A stretch of DNA of 7,377 nucleotides from an uncultured Bacteroides sp. (GTDB lineage: Bacteria; Bacteroidota; Bacteroidia; Bacteroidales; Bacteroidaceae), in assembly GCA_934716785.1 (NCBI GenBank), contig CAKUYM010000213.1, positions 1 through 7,377 of the forward strand, given 5' to 3'. A program made the position numbers and the translations under genes. Positions 1 to 6,916 of this stretch are shown piece after piece. The notes under the pieces were generated by a model. The model was given only the letters and a program-made list of their open reading frames with translations. It did no database searches and was not told where the DNA came from. The first letter of the stretch is position 1; each line of letters opens with the position of its first letter.

Positions 1-3000
1 TCAAGTGTGACATAGCCCACCTCTGTCAGCAGCTTCACGGGAATTCCATTTTCATAGATCACATTGCCGCAATAGTCAGTGAGCAGGGTATCCTTTCCTA
101 CTATATGCACCGTGCGAAGTTTTATCCCGTCCGCATCATAAACATAAGAAATACTGCTTCCGTCATCAAACTGTACCCGATTGGGCAAATTTAAAGAATT
201 ATATTGAATATCAGTTATCTTCTTATTTAAATCTTTCGTCAGATTGCCATTTTCATCATACGTATATTCAATATCTTGACTTGTTCCATCTGAAAAATCA
301 AAGCCGTTACCATAAACAGAGTTGATAGCTCTATCTGACACAGATTTCAATTGATTGCCATTGTAAGACATTGCCAGATCATCTATCAAGTCATATTCGG
401 CAGATGAGGTCTGTCCCGAGCGCTTCATTCCCAAAATATTGCCCATCTTATCATATCCGGTCACTTGTTCATTGAAACGATGTCGATTTTGAGCAAGGTC
501 ATCTCCTTCACCATATTCCGCATTCATCAAACGATCCAATCCATCATAAGCAAAACAATAACCTCTCACGGTGGCGTCACTGCCCGATCTCCAAGACATG
601 CTGCTGATATCGCCATTGTAATACGGGATTCCTACCCCGTCCGTATAATGCAAAACCTGTTCAAAAATCGGGTTGCTAATGCCGGTCAACCAACTGCGAA
701 TATTGTATGCATAAGACGTATTTAATAGCCCGTTATGAAATGTTTTCTGAGACAAACGCCCCAAATCATCGTATACATTGTTGATAAGCGTCACTTCAGG
801 ACTGTCTCCAATGCGATGTGACACTTTAACCAAGCGTTCAGCATGGTCATATTCATAAGCATAACGGTCACTCAATGTATCATGTTCCAAATCAGTCTGG
901 TGACGTAAATGCTGTAACGGATTTCCATTAAAATCGTAGGAGAGAAAATCACGGTCCATACCGCCCCGACGATTGTCCGAAACGGATTGAGAAAGACGAC
1001 CGCGGTCATCATAATACATCACTGAATAATAATACCGCGAATCAACATCTACTGTGTCATTGCAATATCGTTCATATGCATCCGAATGCAATTTTCTTGT
1101 TCCCGTCAGCATTCCTTTAGCATTAGACACTGTAGCAGCAAAACCTTCTTTGTGGACATACGCAAATCCACCTTCTTCAAAAAGAGCCTCCCGGTACATG
1201 AAATCGTAGTTATCATAATAGTTAATTGTCTGAACCAACGGTTCGGCACCGGTCAATCCAACCGTAAGACTTCCATTAAATCGATAACCACCATATTCAG
1301 TACCTCCAACGTACTTACACACATACCCATCCGAACCTGGCTTTAAATAAGGGCTATCAAACGGATCGATCACAGCTTTACAAACACCCTGCAGGCATAT
1401 ACGACCGAACACATCCGGAATACTGAATTTCCACTCACCTCTTTTACGTTCCTCTCCATTTTGGCTGAATATAAGATGATTGTCCTCATTGTAGACATAA
1501 TATTCCCAACCAATGCCTGGGAGTTTTTTAGCCATCAGGTTTCCCGCAATGTCATATTTATATAAATATCCATACCATTCGAGTTTTTCCGCAGGAACAC
1601 TTCCTGTACTCAGCTGATCGGACAATGCAGGAGGAAGAACAGCGCAGAGCTCTCCCAAATCATTATAAATATAATAAGTATCAACCAACTGTTTTTTTCC
1701 TTTTGCCCTTGATTCTATGCGACGAGCCAAAACAGTTCTTCCCAAACGGTCTTTAAAATCAAATAGGGTAGCCCCATCTTCATCTTCCGAACGGGTGACT
1801 AACAGGCTGCCATCATCATATGGCGCACCCACGATTATTCTTATCGCCTCCTTATCCCCATCGATCCATTGAAAACTCAAACAGCTCAATGTATCATTAC
1901 CGGCAATGGTGACATATTCATCCGTTTTTGACGACTTCTCGCGTAAGCGCCATGCATTTCCTGGATTATGCAGTCCGATTATCTTCTCCAAAGGAGAACT
2001 TTCATAAACAAGAGATTGATAAGGGTAGGAGTCTCCGCCATAAGTGGACTGCGCCAATTTCCGGTATGAGTCCGCAGACACGAAATTGCCCGTTGCTTGA
2101 GAAGATACAACCGGCAACCATGTATTGCTTTTACGCCTCCATCCATCATATTCCTGCAAGGTTGCTATGTCTTTATGAAGGGGACTCACACCTTGTACAA
2201 CCGTCTCGTTCAAGCGTCCTAATCCGTCATAATAATTAACCGAAAGAATTCCTTCCTCTTGATCTCCCGTTCGGCTTTTAAAAACTGCCACGGCATTCTT
2301 ATCAAAGTTCTCAGGGAGCAAGCTATTCCCCACAGGAGAAGCAGGACGAGGAATAACCGCCATGGGTTGTTCCTCCGGAGCAGGTCCTCCCACCCCTATA
2401 GATAGATTCGTCAAATAAGAGAAAGGGAGCATTGACATGAGCCAATCTATTGTTCGGATCGGAGGAAGAGGAAGAGACAGGACAGGCAAACCAGAAGAAG
2501 AATCAGTTAGATTGACCGCAGGAACAACAGTTCCCCAAATGCCTGCCGAATCTACACCATTACCTACAGATACTTTTGTCTTCTCTTTCACGATGGATGT
2601 CAAATTATACGTCCCGGCAAACAACAAAAGAGTATCGGTAAAACTCACTGATGACAAGCCTTGCGGACTAACTTTTTGTGTGTTTTGGTAATATACCCGA
2701 CTTGCCCTCTTTATTTCCAAGTGACATTCTAAGTGGTCCAAACCGAGCTTAAGCTCCCTTTTCGATCCTATGGTTGAATAATTAGCCCTAAAAACAAGGC
2801 GTAGCGGTTCTTCCACCCGAAGCTGGTAGTTTGCATAATTTGCCGATAATACACTGGGATCAAAACGTTGTTTATGTTTTAAACGTTCTGTTTTAACCAT
2901 ACCTATCTTCAATGTATCGCATTTTATCTTATCGAGCAAGGAAATTTGTGCCGGCATTTCAATCGAAAAGCCTAACAATAACAAAAATAATAGTAGCTTA

Positions 3001-3011
3001 TACAATTTCAT
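1..3011 (-). CDS. Secreted DUF6443/RHS (YD-repeat) protein, C-terminus cut by window edge
   Basis: I translated this frame through to the left edge and found no stop, giving about 1003 codons, so the gene is partial at its 3' end. Residues 1-22 form a Sec signal peptide: basic start MKLYK, a run of leucines, and a likely cut after MPAQ. Residues 30-230 are a beta-rich stretch I cannot name. The motif VNYYDGLGRL at 258-267 and the following EYDGWRR region mark the DUF6443 domain found at the front of Bacteroidota RHS proteins. YD-type repeats follow to the end, among them YKYDIAGNL, YYDDRGRLSQ, NVYDDLGRLSQ, NIRSWLTGIS (from 770), FAYDGLDRL and EYTYDENGNL (915-924). Such proteins build a hollow YD-repeat shell, usually ending in a core motif and a variable, often toxic, tip. 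Both lie beyond the window here, so no effector activity can be assigned. The ATG at 3011 is supported by a good Shine-Dalgarno and the signal peptide. The gene is coupled to the upstream frame, with two bases between stop and start. Confidence 0.93.
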   Translation of the reverse strand, partial: MKLYKLLLFLLLLGFSIEMPAQISLLDKIKCDTLKIGMVKTERLKHKQRFDPSVLSANYANYQLRVEEPLRLVFRANYSTIGSKRELKLGLDHLECHLEIKRASRVYYQNTQKVSPQGLSSVSFTDTLLLFAGTYNLTSIVKEKTKVSVGNGVDSAGIWGTVVPAVNLTDSSSGLPVLSLPLPPIRTIDWLMSMLPFSYLTNLSIGVGGPAPEEQPMAVIPRPASPVGNSLLPENFDKNAVAVFKSRTGDQEEGILSVNYYDGLGRLNETVVQGVSPLHKDIATLQEYDGWRRKSNTWLPVVSSQATGNFVSADSYRKLAQSTYGGDSYPYQSLVYESSPLEKIIGLHNPGNAWRLREKSSKTDEYVTIAGNDTLSCLSFQWIDGDKEAIRIIVGAPYDDGSLLVTRSEDEDGATLFDFKDRLGRTVLARRIESRAKGKKQLVDTYYIYNDLGELCAVLPPALSDQLSTGSVPAEKLEWYGYLYKYDIAGNLMAKKLPGIGWEYYVYNEDNHLIFSQNGEERKRGEWKFSIPDVFGRICLQGVCKAVIDPFDSPYLKPGSDGYVCKYVGGTEYGGYRFNGSLTVGLTGAEPLVQTINYYDNYDFMYREALFEEGGFAYVHKEGFAATVSNAKGMLTGTRKLHSDAYERYCNDTVDVDSRYYYSVMYYDDRGRLSQSVSDNRRGGMDRDFLSYDFNGNPLQHLRHQTDLEHDTLSDRYAYEYDHAERLVKVSHRIGDSPEVTLINNVYDDLGRLSQKTFHNGLLNTSYAYNIRSWLTGISNPIFEQVLHYTDGVGIPYYNGDISSMSWRSGSDATVRGYCFAYDGLDRLMNAEYGEGDDLAQNRHRFNEQVTGYDKMGNILGMKRSGQTSSAEYDLIDDLAMSYNGNQLKSVSDRAINSVYGNGFDFSDGTSQDIEYTYDENGNLTKDLNKKITDIQYNSLNLPNRVQFDDGSSISYVYDADGIKLRTVHIVGKDTLLTDYCGNVIYENGIPVKLLTEVGYVTL

Positions 3012-3025
3012 AGTTATTCTCCTTT
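3012..3025 (-). promoter_or_regulatory. Shine-Dalgarno and TAA-CT-ATG coupling junction before the RHS gene
   Basis: On the coding strand AAAGGAG (3019-3025) lies seven bases before the ATG at 3011, inside the last codons of the preceding frame, whose TAA occupies 3014-3016. Only two bases separate stop and start, the classic layout for translational re-initiation. A strong Shine-Dalgarno is notable because the first gene of the pair (start 6156) has none. It fixes the start of the downstream RHS protein. Confidence 0.8.
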
Positions 3026-3868
3026 CCCTATACTTTCAATTCCGTTTTCAGTTTTAGAAGTATAGTAATAATTGTAATCATACATATTCAATATCCGTTT
3101 TCGATATTCTCCATCCTTCAGTTCCATCACATAATTCTCTATCAAACGGTTCATAAGATCATACTGGTAAAATACCGTGGTCCCATCCGGATTTGTTTCT
3201 GACAGCAAACGCAAATCATCCCTATATTTGTATATATGGAAATGCGCTCCGTATATCTTGTGCCTGATATTTTCTATCCTCCGAAAATCAATTGACGAGA
3301 TGTCGGATGAAGAGAAATCTTTTACGCTCATCCCCAATGTCTCTTCAACTTGGCTGAGAGTAGCGTTCTCAATGCGCGATATCAACCGTTGTCCTTCAGC
3401 TCCCCATATCAGGACAACAGGCATTGCCCCTTCATAAAGATAGATCGGATTTCCATAACCGTCTATAGCATCTACTGTGCAATGTGTCTGTATATAACCA
3501 TTCCTATCCGTGCTGATCTGCTTTGTATAAGGGATGGGACCCGCATACTGATATACTTCTTTTAGAAAAGAATCGCCTGCCATCTCTTTTTTGACAGATA
3601 TTGGGGATAATATATGCGCTGCTTCCATCCATTGATATTCCGGCAGAGTTGCGGCATACACGTATTCTGTCAGCATGTTTTTCCCGTCACTGTTTTTACC
3701 TGCCATTCGACTCAACTGTTTATATTTGTTATATTGATAAGCCTTTTTGGTAACAAATGTGGCATTTCCCGATTGAGGATAAAGAGTTTCTATCACCGAA
3801 TCTGTCAAATAAGCATATGTGTATGTACGGGTTAAAGTCCCTACTTTTCCTAACGCCAAATTATCCAA
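3014..3868 (-). CDS. C-terminal segment of the frameshifted SpvB/TcB-like RHS protein
   Basis: This frame reads 284 residues from a TTG at 3868. It is open further upstream to about 3931, and I see neither an ATG nor a Shine-Dalgarno for it. It carries no signal peptide, unlike both neighbouring products. Its content fits a continuation of the upstream protein: repeated aromatic beta-strand patterns such as TYTYAYLTDSV and KKAYQYNKYKQL, and one clear YD repeat, TVFYQYDLMNRLIENYV, near the end. I therefore read it as the C-terminal 287 residues of a 1047-residue protein whose N-terminal part is encoded at 3850-6156 in another frame. It is joined by a -1 slip or a one-base length change in the T9 run. 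The two frames overlap by 82 bases (3850-3931). It ends with TAA two bases before the start of the RHS gene. Separate translation from TTG is possible but would give an unexported fragment. A plain inactivating frameshift or an assembly error are the alternatives. Confidence 0.75.
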   Translation of the reverse strand: MDNLALGKVGTLTRTYTYAYLTDSVIETLYPQSGNATFVTKKAYQYNKYKQLSRMAGKNSDGKNMLTEYVYAATLPEYQWMEAAHILSPISVKKEMAGDSFLKEVYQYAGPIPYTKQISTDRNGYIQTHCTVDAIDGYGNPIYLYEGAMPVVLIWGAEGQRLISRIENATLSQVEETLGMSVKDFSSSDISSIDFRRIENIRHKIYGAHFHIYKYRDDLRLLSETNPDGTTVFYQYDLMNRLIENYVMELKDGEYRKRILNMYDYNYYYTSKTENGIESIGKGE

Positions 3869-6156
3869 GTCACTGCAAAAAAAAATAAAACCATTTGATC
3901 GGCTGTCACAAATGAACCGGGATTTATTTCCTTATATCGATAATTCACCTTCTTTCGTAAACGGTCATTGACATCATAGTATTCTTCTGACAGCAATTTC
4001 CCTCTTTCCATAGAACGGCTGCTAAATGGCTTCGTATAGGAGTTCCCCTCAAACATGGAATAGAGAGCGGGGGTATCATAATGGGTATTGCCATATATAT
4101 CCTCACCATAGTTAGTATAATGACGTACGATATAGCCTTGCGACCTATCATTCTTGTCGAGTGCTTCTTCAATGACACAAGAATAACCCACATCCGGTGT
4201 ATTCTGATTAGTCACTGAAGCGAAAAAGCCTCCTTTTGATTTAAGGCACAACGAGATGGCATCTTTAGGATCGGGCGCTTTATCTTCATTCTTTAAAGTA
4301 TATACTATTTCATGAACCGGAAGGCTTTTCAATATCCCACTGCTTTTACCATATTGACCACGGGTATTCGAATAATAGTATCGCTTAGCGCCAAGCACAT
4401 TATTATCATTATCCAGATGGGTGATGTGCCGGACACGTAAGCCACCCGCGGTACCACTTTTGTCCGTCAATGAAGTCAAAGAAGGATCGACTACCTTTGA
4501 ATAGTTGTGCAATTCATATTCAAAGCGGCTTTTTCCACCGGTCGGATACACAACTTCAGTCAATACCTCCGCCAAAGTATACCGCAAAATACTGTAAGCC
4601 TGAGCAAAATTGGGTATTCCGGCAAAATCAACATTTCTTCCGGCATAATATCCCCACGAATCGGTTGCCGGACGTACATAACCACCGAGAAACTCCTCTT
4701 CCGAATTATAATGGAAACGATAAGTAGAATGATGCCCCCCAGTCTGGCTCCCCGGTATTTCATACCAAGTAAGAAAATAGTATCCATGCGGATGCCATAC
4801 ATAGTGAGGCTTCAAAGCCGGATTTCCGGAACGCTCTGTAATTAAAACCAATTTTGTACGATAAGTCCTCTCATAGTCAAAATAGATTGTTTTCAAAACT
4901 CGGGACTTCTTTCCTTTCACATAAATACAATGCAAAATTTTATGCTTCAGTTTCTTCTTAATCGACTGACGTAATGTAGCTTCATTGGCATTGTCTATTT
5001 GATCTCCTAAAAATAGAGTAAATTGATTGACCGGATCCTCCGAATTTGAGACATCAATATCCTGACGATTATAAGCATTCTTGTTTTTCCATGCCAAATA
5101 ACTGTCGACAAAATTATCTCCATATCCGTATTCATCGTAATAATTGAATTCCAATGTCTCATCAGGTGTCTTGATGGTCTTTAGATTAACCGGAAAAAGC
5201 AGATAGCCTGTCATCCCCGAACGTCCGCTTTGTATGCCACTATAGGAACATGGCATATTGGTCACCACTTTATGCTGCGGTACATAACGGAGATCACACA
5301 TAATGGAAGAAGTGTCATAACTGAATTCTATCACCCGCTTGTCTACTGTCGTAATTTTAGACAGTCTCCAAGTGGTGGCAATCAGGTCGCTATTATAACG
5401 GGCATAATAAGGAATGCTGTACTCAGTAGCACTAATTCCTCCAAATTCATACCTGCATCCATCCGGAGTAATCAGCGTGAATTTATTGAAAAAACGAGTG
5501 TTTCTTGCACTCGCTCCCCATCCCCTGACATCCAAGCGTTTGCTCACTTCAGACAGACTGACAAAGCCTTCTCCGGCAACAGGTTCAAATTCTACGCATA
5601 TATCTTGCTCTGAAACAACATGCCATTCTCCATTACCAGCATAATAGAAATTCCCGGAATACCCGCAGAAGCTAAACGAGAACTCGTCAGCGGTCAATTC
5701 ATAATAATCATTTTCCGTGCTCTGTATATGCATCGTTTCTGATTTAAACTGTTCATTGCTAATGCCATTCAGTTTTGAAGCATGGGCATAATAACCAGGA
5801 GCATACCCATTTGACTCACATTTCTCATCATACATTCCACGGACAGAGCGTGTGATATAACCACCGGCCAGCAGATTCCATCCCAAACCAAGACAGCCTG
5901 ATTGGGAATTGGGCTTGACCGAAGCCAAATGGTAACTGGCAGAAAGCGGTAATGAATAGCCGCCCACTTTCAATTCATAAATAGGGGCGGATATATCCGG
6001 GATTCCTGTATATAAGCTAACCGGAATTTTCCCATATTCTCCCAAACCGGCAATTTCCGGACTGGGGACATTTTTGACAGGCACTTGCTGCTGCCCCAAA
6101 CAGTTGAAAGAGCACATTGCCAACAGGATTGGTATCAATATTAATTTCTTATTCAT
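3850..6156 (-). CDS. Secreted SpvB/TcB-like RHS-family protein, N-terminal segment ending at a frameshift
   Basis: This segment has 768 codons. Residues 1-21 look like a Sec signal peptide (MNKKLILIPILLAM, then a likely cut near CLGQQ). C15 and C19 lack a standard lipobox, so I favour a soluble secreted protein over a lipoprotein. Residues 30-110 carry the pattern shared by many Bacteroidota RHS-associated proteins: PSPEIAGLGEYGKIPVSLYTG, PDISAPIYEL and LGLGWNLLAGGYITRSVRG. This resembles the start of SpvB/TcB proteins, which form one half of the Tc-toxin cocoon. The rest, to about residue 750, is beta-rich and aromatic (FEYELHNYS, FHYNSEEEF, RYYYSNTRG), with several cysteines. The frame ends abruptly after F758-F760 with a short non-homologous tail (AVTWIIWR), just after nine T on the coding strand, while the -1 frame continues the fold. 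The ATG at 6156 has no Shine-Dalgarno, only an AT-rich leader, which is common in this phylum. Its function is inferred from family resemblance only. Confidence 0.85.
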   Translation of the reverse strand: MNKKLILIPILLAMCSFNCLGQQQVPVKNVPSPEIAGLGEYGKIPVSLYTGIPDISAPIYELKVGGYSLPLSASYHLASVKPNSQSGCLGLGWNLLAGGYITRSVRGMYDEKCESNGYAPGYYAHASKLNGISNEQFKSETMHIQSTENDYYELTADEFSFSFCGYSGNFYYAGNGEWHVVSEQDICVEFEPVAGEGFVSLSEVSKRLDVRGWGASARNTRFFNKFTLITPDGCRYEFGGISATEYSIPYYARYNSDLIATTWRLSKITTVDKRVIEFSYDTSSIMCDLRYVPQHKVVTNMPCSYSGIQSGRSGMTGYLLFPVNLKTIKTPDETLEFNYYDEYGYGDNFVDSYLAWKNKNAYNRQDIDVSNSEDPVNQFTLFLGDQIDNANEATLRQSIKKKLKHKILHCIYVKGKKSRVLKTIYFDYERTYRTKLVLITERSGNPALKPHYVWHPHGYYFLTWYEIPGSQTGGHHSTYRFHYNSEEEFLGGYVRPATDSWGYYAGRNVDFAGIPNFAQAYSILRYTLAEVLTEVVYPTGGKSRFEYELHNYSKVVDPSLTSLTDKSGTAGGLRVRHITHLDNDNNVLGAKRYYYSNTRGQYGKSSGILKSLPVHEIVYTLKNEDKAPDPKDAISLCLKSKGGFFASVTNQNTPDVGYSCVIEEALDKNDRSQGYIVRHYTNYGEDIYGNTHYDTPALYSMFEGNSYTKPFSSRSMERGKLLSEEYYDVNDRLRKKVNYRYKEINPGSFVTADQMVLFFFAVTWIIWR
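3877..3885 (-). other. T9 homopolymer (slippery tract) at the frame junction
   Basis: The coding strand reads TTA TTT TTT TTT GCA in the upstream frame, a run of nine T. It contains the heptamer T-TTT-TTT in the register needed for -1 ribosomal slippage. The tract lies inside the 82-base window (3850-3931) where both frames are open, so any frame change must happen here. T9 leads to a TAG at 3850-3852. T10 or T7 would give the 1047-residue fusion, and T8 meets a TGA almost at once. The length may reflect phase variation, programmed frameshifting, a decaying gene, or a homopolymer miscount. Confidence 0.75.
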
Positions 6157-6201
6157 ATTTCTTTACTAATTAATTATTTAAAAGGGAATTATAAATAACA
6201 G

Positions 6202-6250
6202 AAAATCCCCGCCATGCACAACCGATACGCACAATCATGCATAGTGGGGA
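6202..6250 (-). terminator. Long-stem hairpin with short T-run after the smalltalk gene (likely terminator)
   Basis: The arms at 6206-6218 and 6238-6250 pair over 13 positions with one A-C mismatch and one G-T wobble. They enclose a 19-base loop. On the minus strand the closing GGGG is followed by ATTTTC, so it can act as an imperfect intrinsic terminator for the HU-amidase-smalltalk cassette. It lies in the 118-bp gap between that cassette and the SpvB-like gene (start 6156). I could not find a convincing Bacteroides-type promoter in this gap. A role as a 5' leader hairpin of the RHS genes is a second option. Confidence 0.55.
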
Positions 6251-6274
6251 GTCTTCCATTTCATTTATCTGTTT

Positions 6275-6376
6275 TTACAGATTCATCGCATTAGCACCCA
6301 AAACGCCAGCCAAAGCCGAAGCAACTGCGATAACCACTTTCAGGATTGTATCCCAAAGTCCTTTCTTCATTGCCAT
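6275..6376 (-). CDS. Smalltalk-type small hydrophobic peptide (33 aa)
   Basis: This 33-codon frame starts with MAMKKGLWDTILKV and ends in ANAMNL. It matches my memory of the Bacteroides 'smalltalk protein' family: about 33 residues, with a KKxxWDxxLKVxIAxxxAxxG pattern, usually next to an HU-like protein and an amidase. Positions 4-5 are basic. Residues about 7-28 form one hydrophobic Ala/Val/Leu-rich helix with a Trp-Asp at its start, long enough to span or lie on a membrane. The start at 6376 is set by the Shine-Dalgarno AAAGGAGGT five bases upstream; a second ATG at 6370 (M3) is less well spaced. The gene follows the amidase by 72 bases in the same direction and probably shares its transcript. 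The biochemical role of the family is unknown to me. A holin-like or membrane-active role is possible by shape only. Confidence 0.82.
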   Translation of the reverse strand: MAMKKGLWDTILKVVIAVASALAGVLGANAMNL

Positions 6377-6381
6377 AATCT

Positions 6382-6390
6382 ACCTCCTTT
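6382..6390 (-). promoter_or_regulatory. Near-perfect Shine-Dalgarno of the smalltalk gene
   Basis: AAAGGAGGT on the coding strand ends five bases before the ATG at 6376. This is an unusually complete anti-16S match for a phylum in which many genes lack one, and it argues that the tiny frame is really translated. A weak CTATT/AATAG hairpin (6391-6405) abuts it. Confidence 0.75.
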
Positions 6391-6448
6391 CTATTCTTTA
6401 AATAGTTGTGTTTACTCTGTGTTTTCCGCATTCCCTGCCTGCCGGGAG

Positions 6449-6892
6449 TTATCCGAACTCCTTTGCGGCATCGAAGCATGGGCACTGTTTTATCCATTCT
6501 TCCGGTTCTATCTCGCCGTTACCGTTCAGGTCCGGTGATAGGTCACGGTGTCCGCACACCCGGCAGCCGGGGAATCTCTCTTGCAACTGCCGGACGAGTT
6601 GCCGGAGCGTGGCCCGCTGTGCCGTAGTCCGGATATCTGCCGGGCGTCCCCGGCAGTCCAGACCACCTTCATAACAGATGCCTATCGAGTGAGCGTTGAA
6701 GTCTTTCGCATGGGCTCCGATGCGTTCGAGGGGACGGGTGAGGCGGCATGTTCCATCCTTGCGGATGTAGTAATGGTAGCCTGTCCCGTTAAACCCGCGA
6801 CGCCGGTGCATCAGGTCCAAAGCCTCTGGTGAGAGTGTAGAATCCTCCCGCGTGGCACTGCAGTGCACCACGATCAAGTTGATAATTCGCAT
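6449..6892 (-). CDS. N-acetylmuramoyl-L-alanine amidase (Amidase_2 / T7-lysozyme fold)
   Basis: The 147-residue product cleaves the lactyl-amide bond between N-acetylmuramic acid and L-alanine in peptidoglycan, judged from the family. The zinc site is readable by analogy with T7 lysozyme: H10 in IVVHCSAT, H115 in CGHRDLSPD, and C137 in WIKQCPCFD, with Y39 (GYHYYI) and K135 as the likely catalytic pair. The motifs NAHSIGICYEGG (66-77) and the RLTRPLERIGAHA stretch are typical of the fold. Between the second His and the Lys/Cys lies D121-L-N-G-N-G-E-I-E-P-E-E132, a canonical 12-residue EF-hand loop. There is no signal peptide, so export needs another route such as a holin or cell lysis. The ATG at 6892 is firm because an in-frame TGA lies two codons upstream and the next Met is residue 28. 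No Shine-Dalgarno is visible. The length fits a single-domain enzyme. The gene is markedly GC-rich, like the HU gene upstream, and is followed by the smalltalk gene. Confidence 0.93.
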   Translation of the reverse strand: MRIINLIVVHCSATREDSTLSPEALDLMHRRRGFNGTGYHYYIRKDGTCRLTRPLERIGAHAKDFNAHSIGICYEGGLDCRGRPADIRTTAQRATLRQLVRQLQERFPGCRVCGHRDLSPDLNGNGEIEPEEWIKQCPCFDAAKEFG

Positions 6893-6916
6893 ACGTCAGT
6901 GGATAATTGTTAGTTT

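Noticed and set aside
465..2691. Several plus-strand frames of 84-103 codons inside the RHS gene
   Set aside because: They lie antisense to a continuous 1003-codon frame rich in YD motifs, and their products are basic, low in pattern and without ribosome sites.
3014..3868. An independent 284-codon gene starting at TTG 3868
   Set aside because: It has no ribosome site, ATG or signal peptide, and its frame is open upstream through the T9 run, so a frameshifted continuation is the better reading.
5230..5644. Plus-strand frames of 76-127 codons antisense to the SpvB-like gene
   Set aside because: They mirror a well-supported coding frame and show no recognisable motif, start signal or neighbours in the same direction.
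6099..6156. Lipoprotein signal at C15 or C19 of the SpvB-like protein
   Set aside because: The residues before each Cys (LAM and SFN) do not fit a lipobox, so a normal signal peptidase I site near CLGQQ is more likely.
6157..6200. TTGTGC ... TATAAT pair on the minus strand as a sigma70-type promoter for the RHS genes
   Set aside because: The spacer is about 22 bases, too long, TTGTGC lies inside the hairpin arm, and Bacteroidales use a different consensus (TTTG and TAnnTTTG), which I do not find here.
6391..6405. CTATT-CTTTA-AATAG hairpin before the smalltalk ribosome site as a translational switch
   Set aside because: The stem is only five AT-rich pairs and does not cover the Shine-Dalgarno, so it is too weak to claim.
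6291..6497. A 68-codon minus-strand frame overlapping the amidase end and the smalltalk gene
   Set aside because: It covers most of the smalltalk gene in another frame, has no Shine-Dalgarno, and its product shows no family pattern. The smalltalk frame has a strong ribosome site and a recognisable sequence.
6852..6871. Palindrome around CACTGCAGTG near the amidase start
   Set aside because: It falls within the codons for the conserved VVHCSAT motif and the outer arms do not match exactly, so coding constraint explains it.
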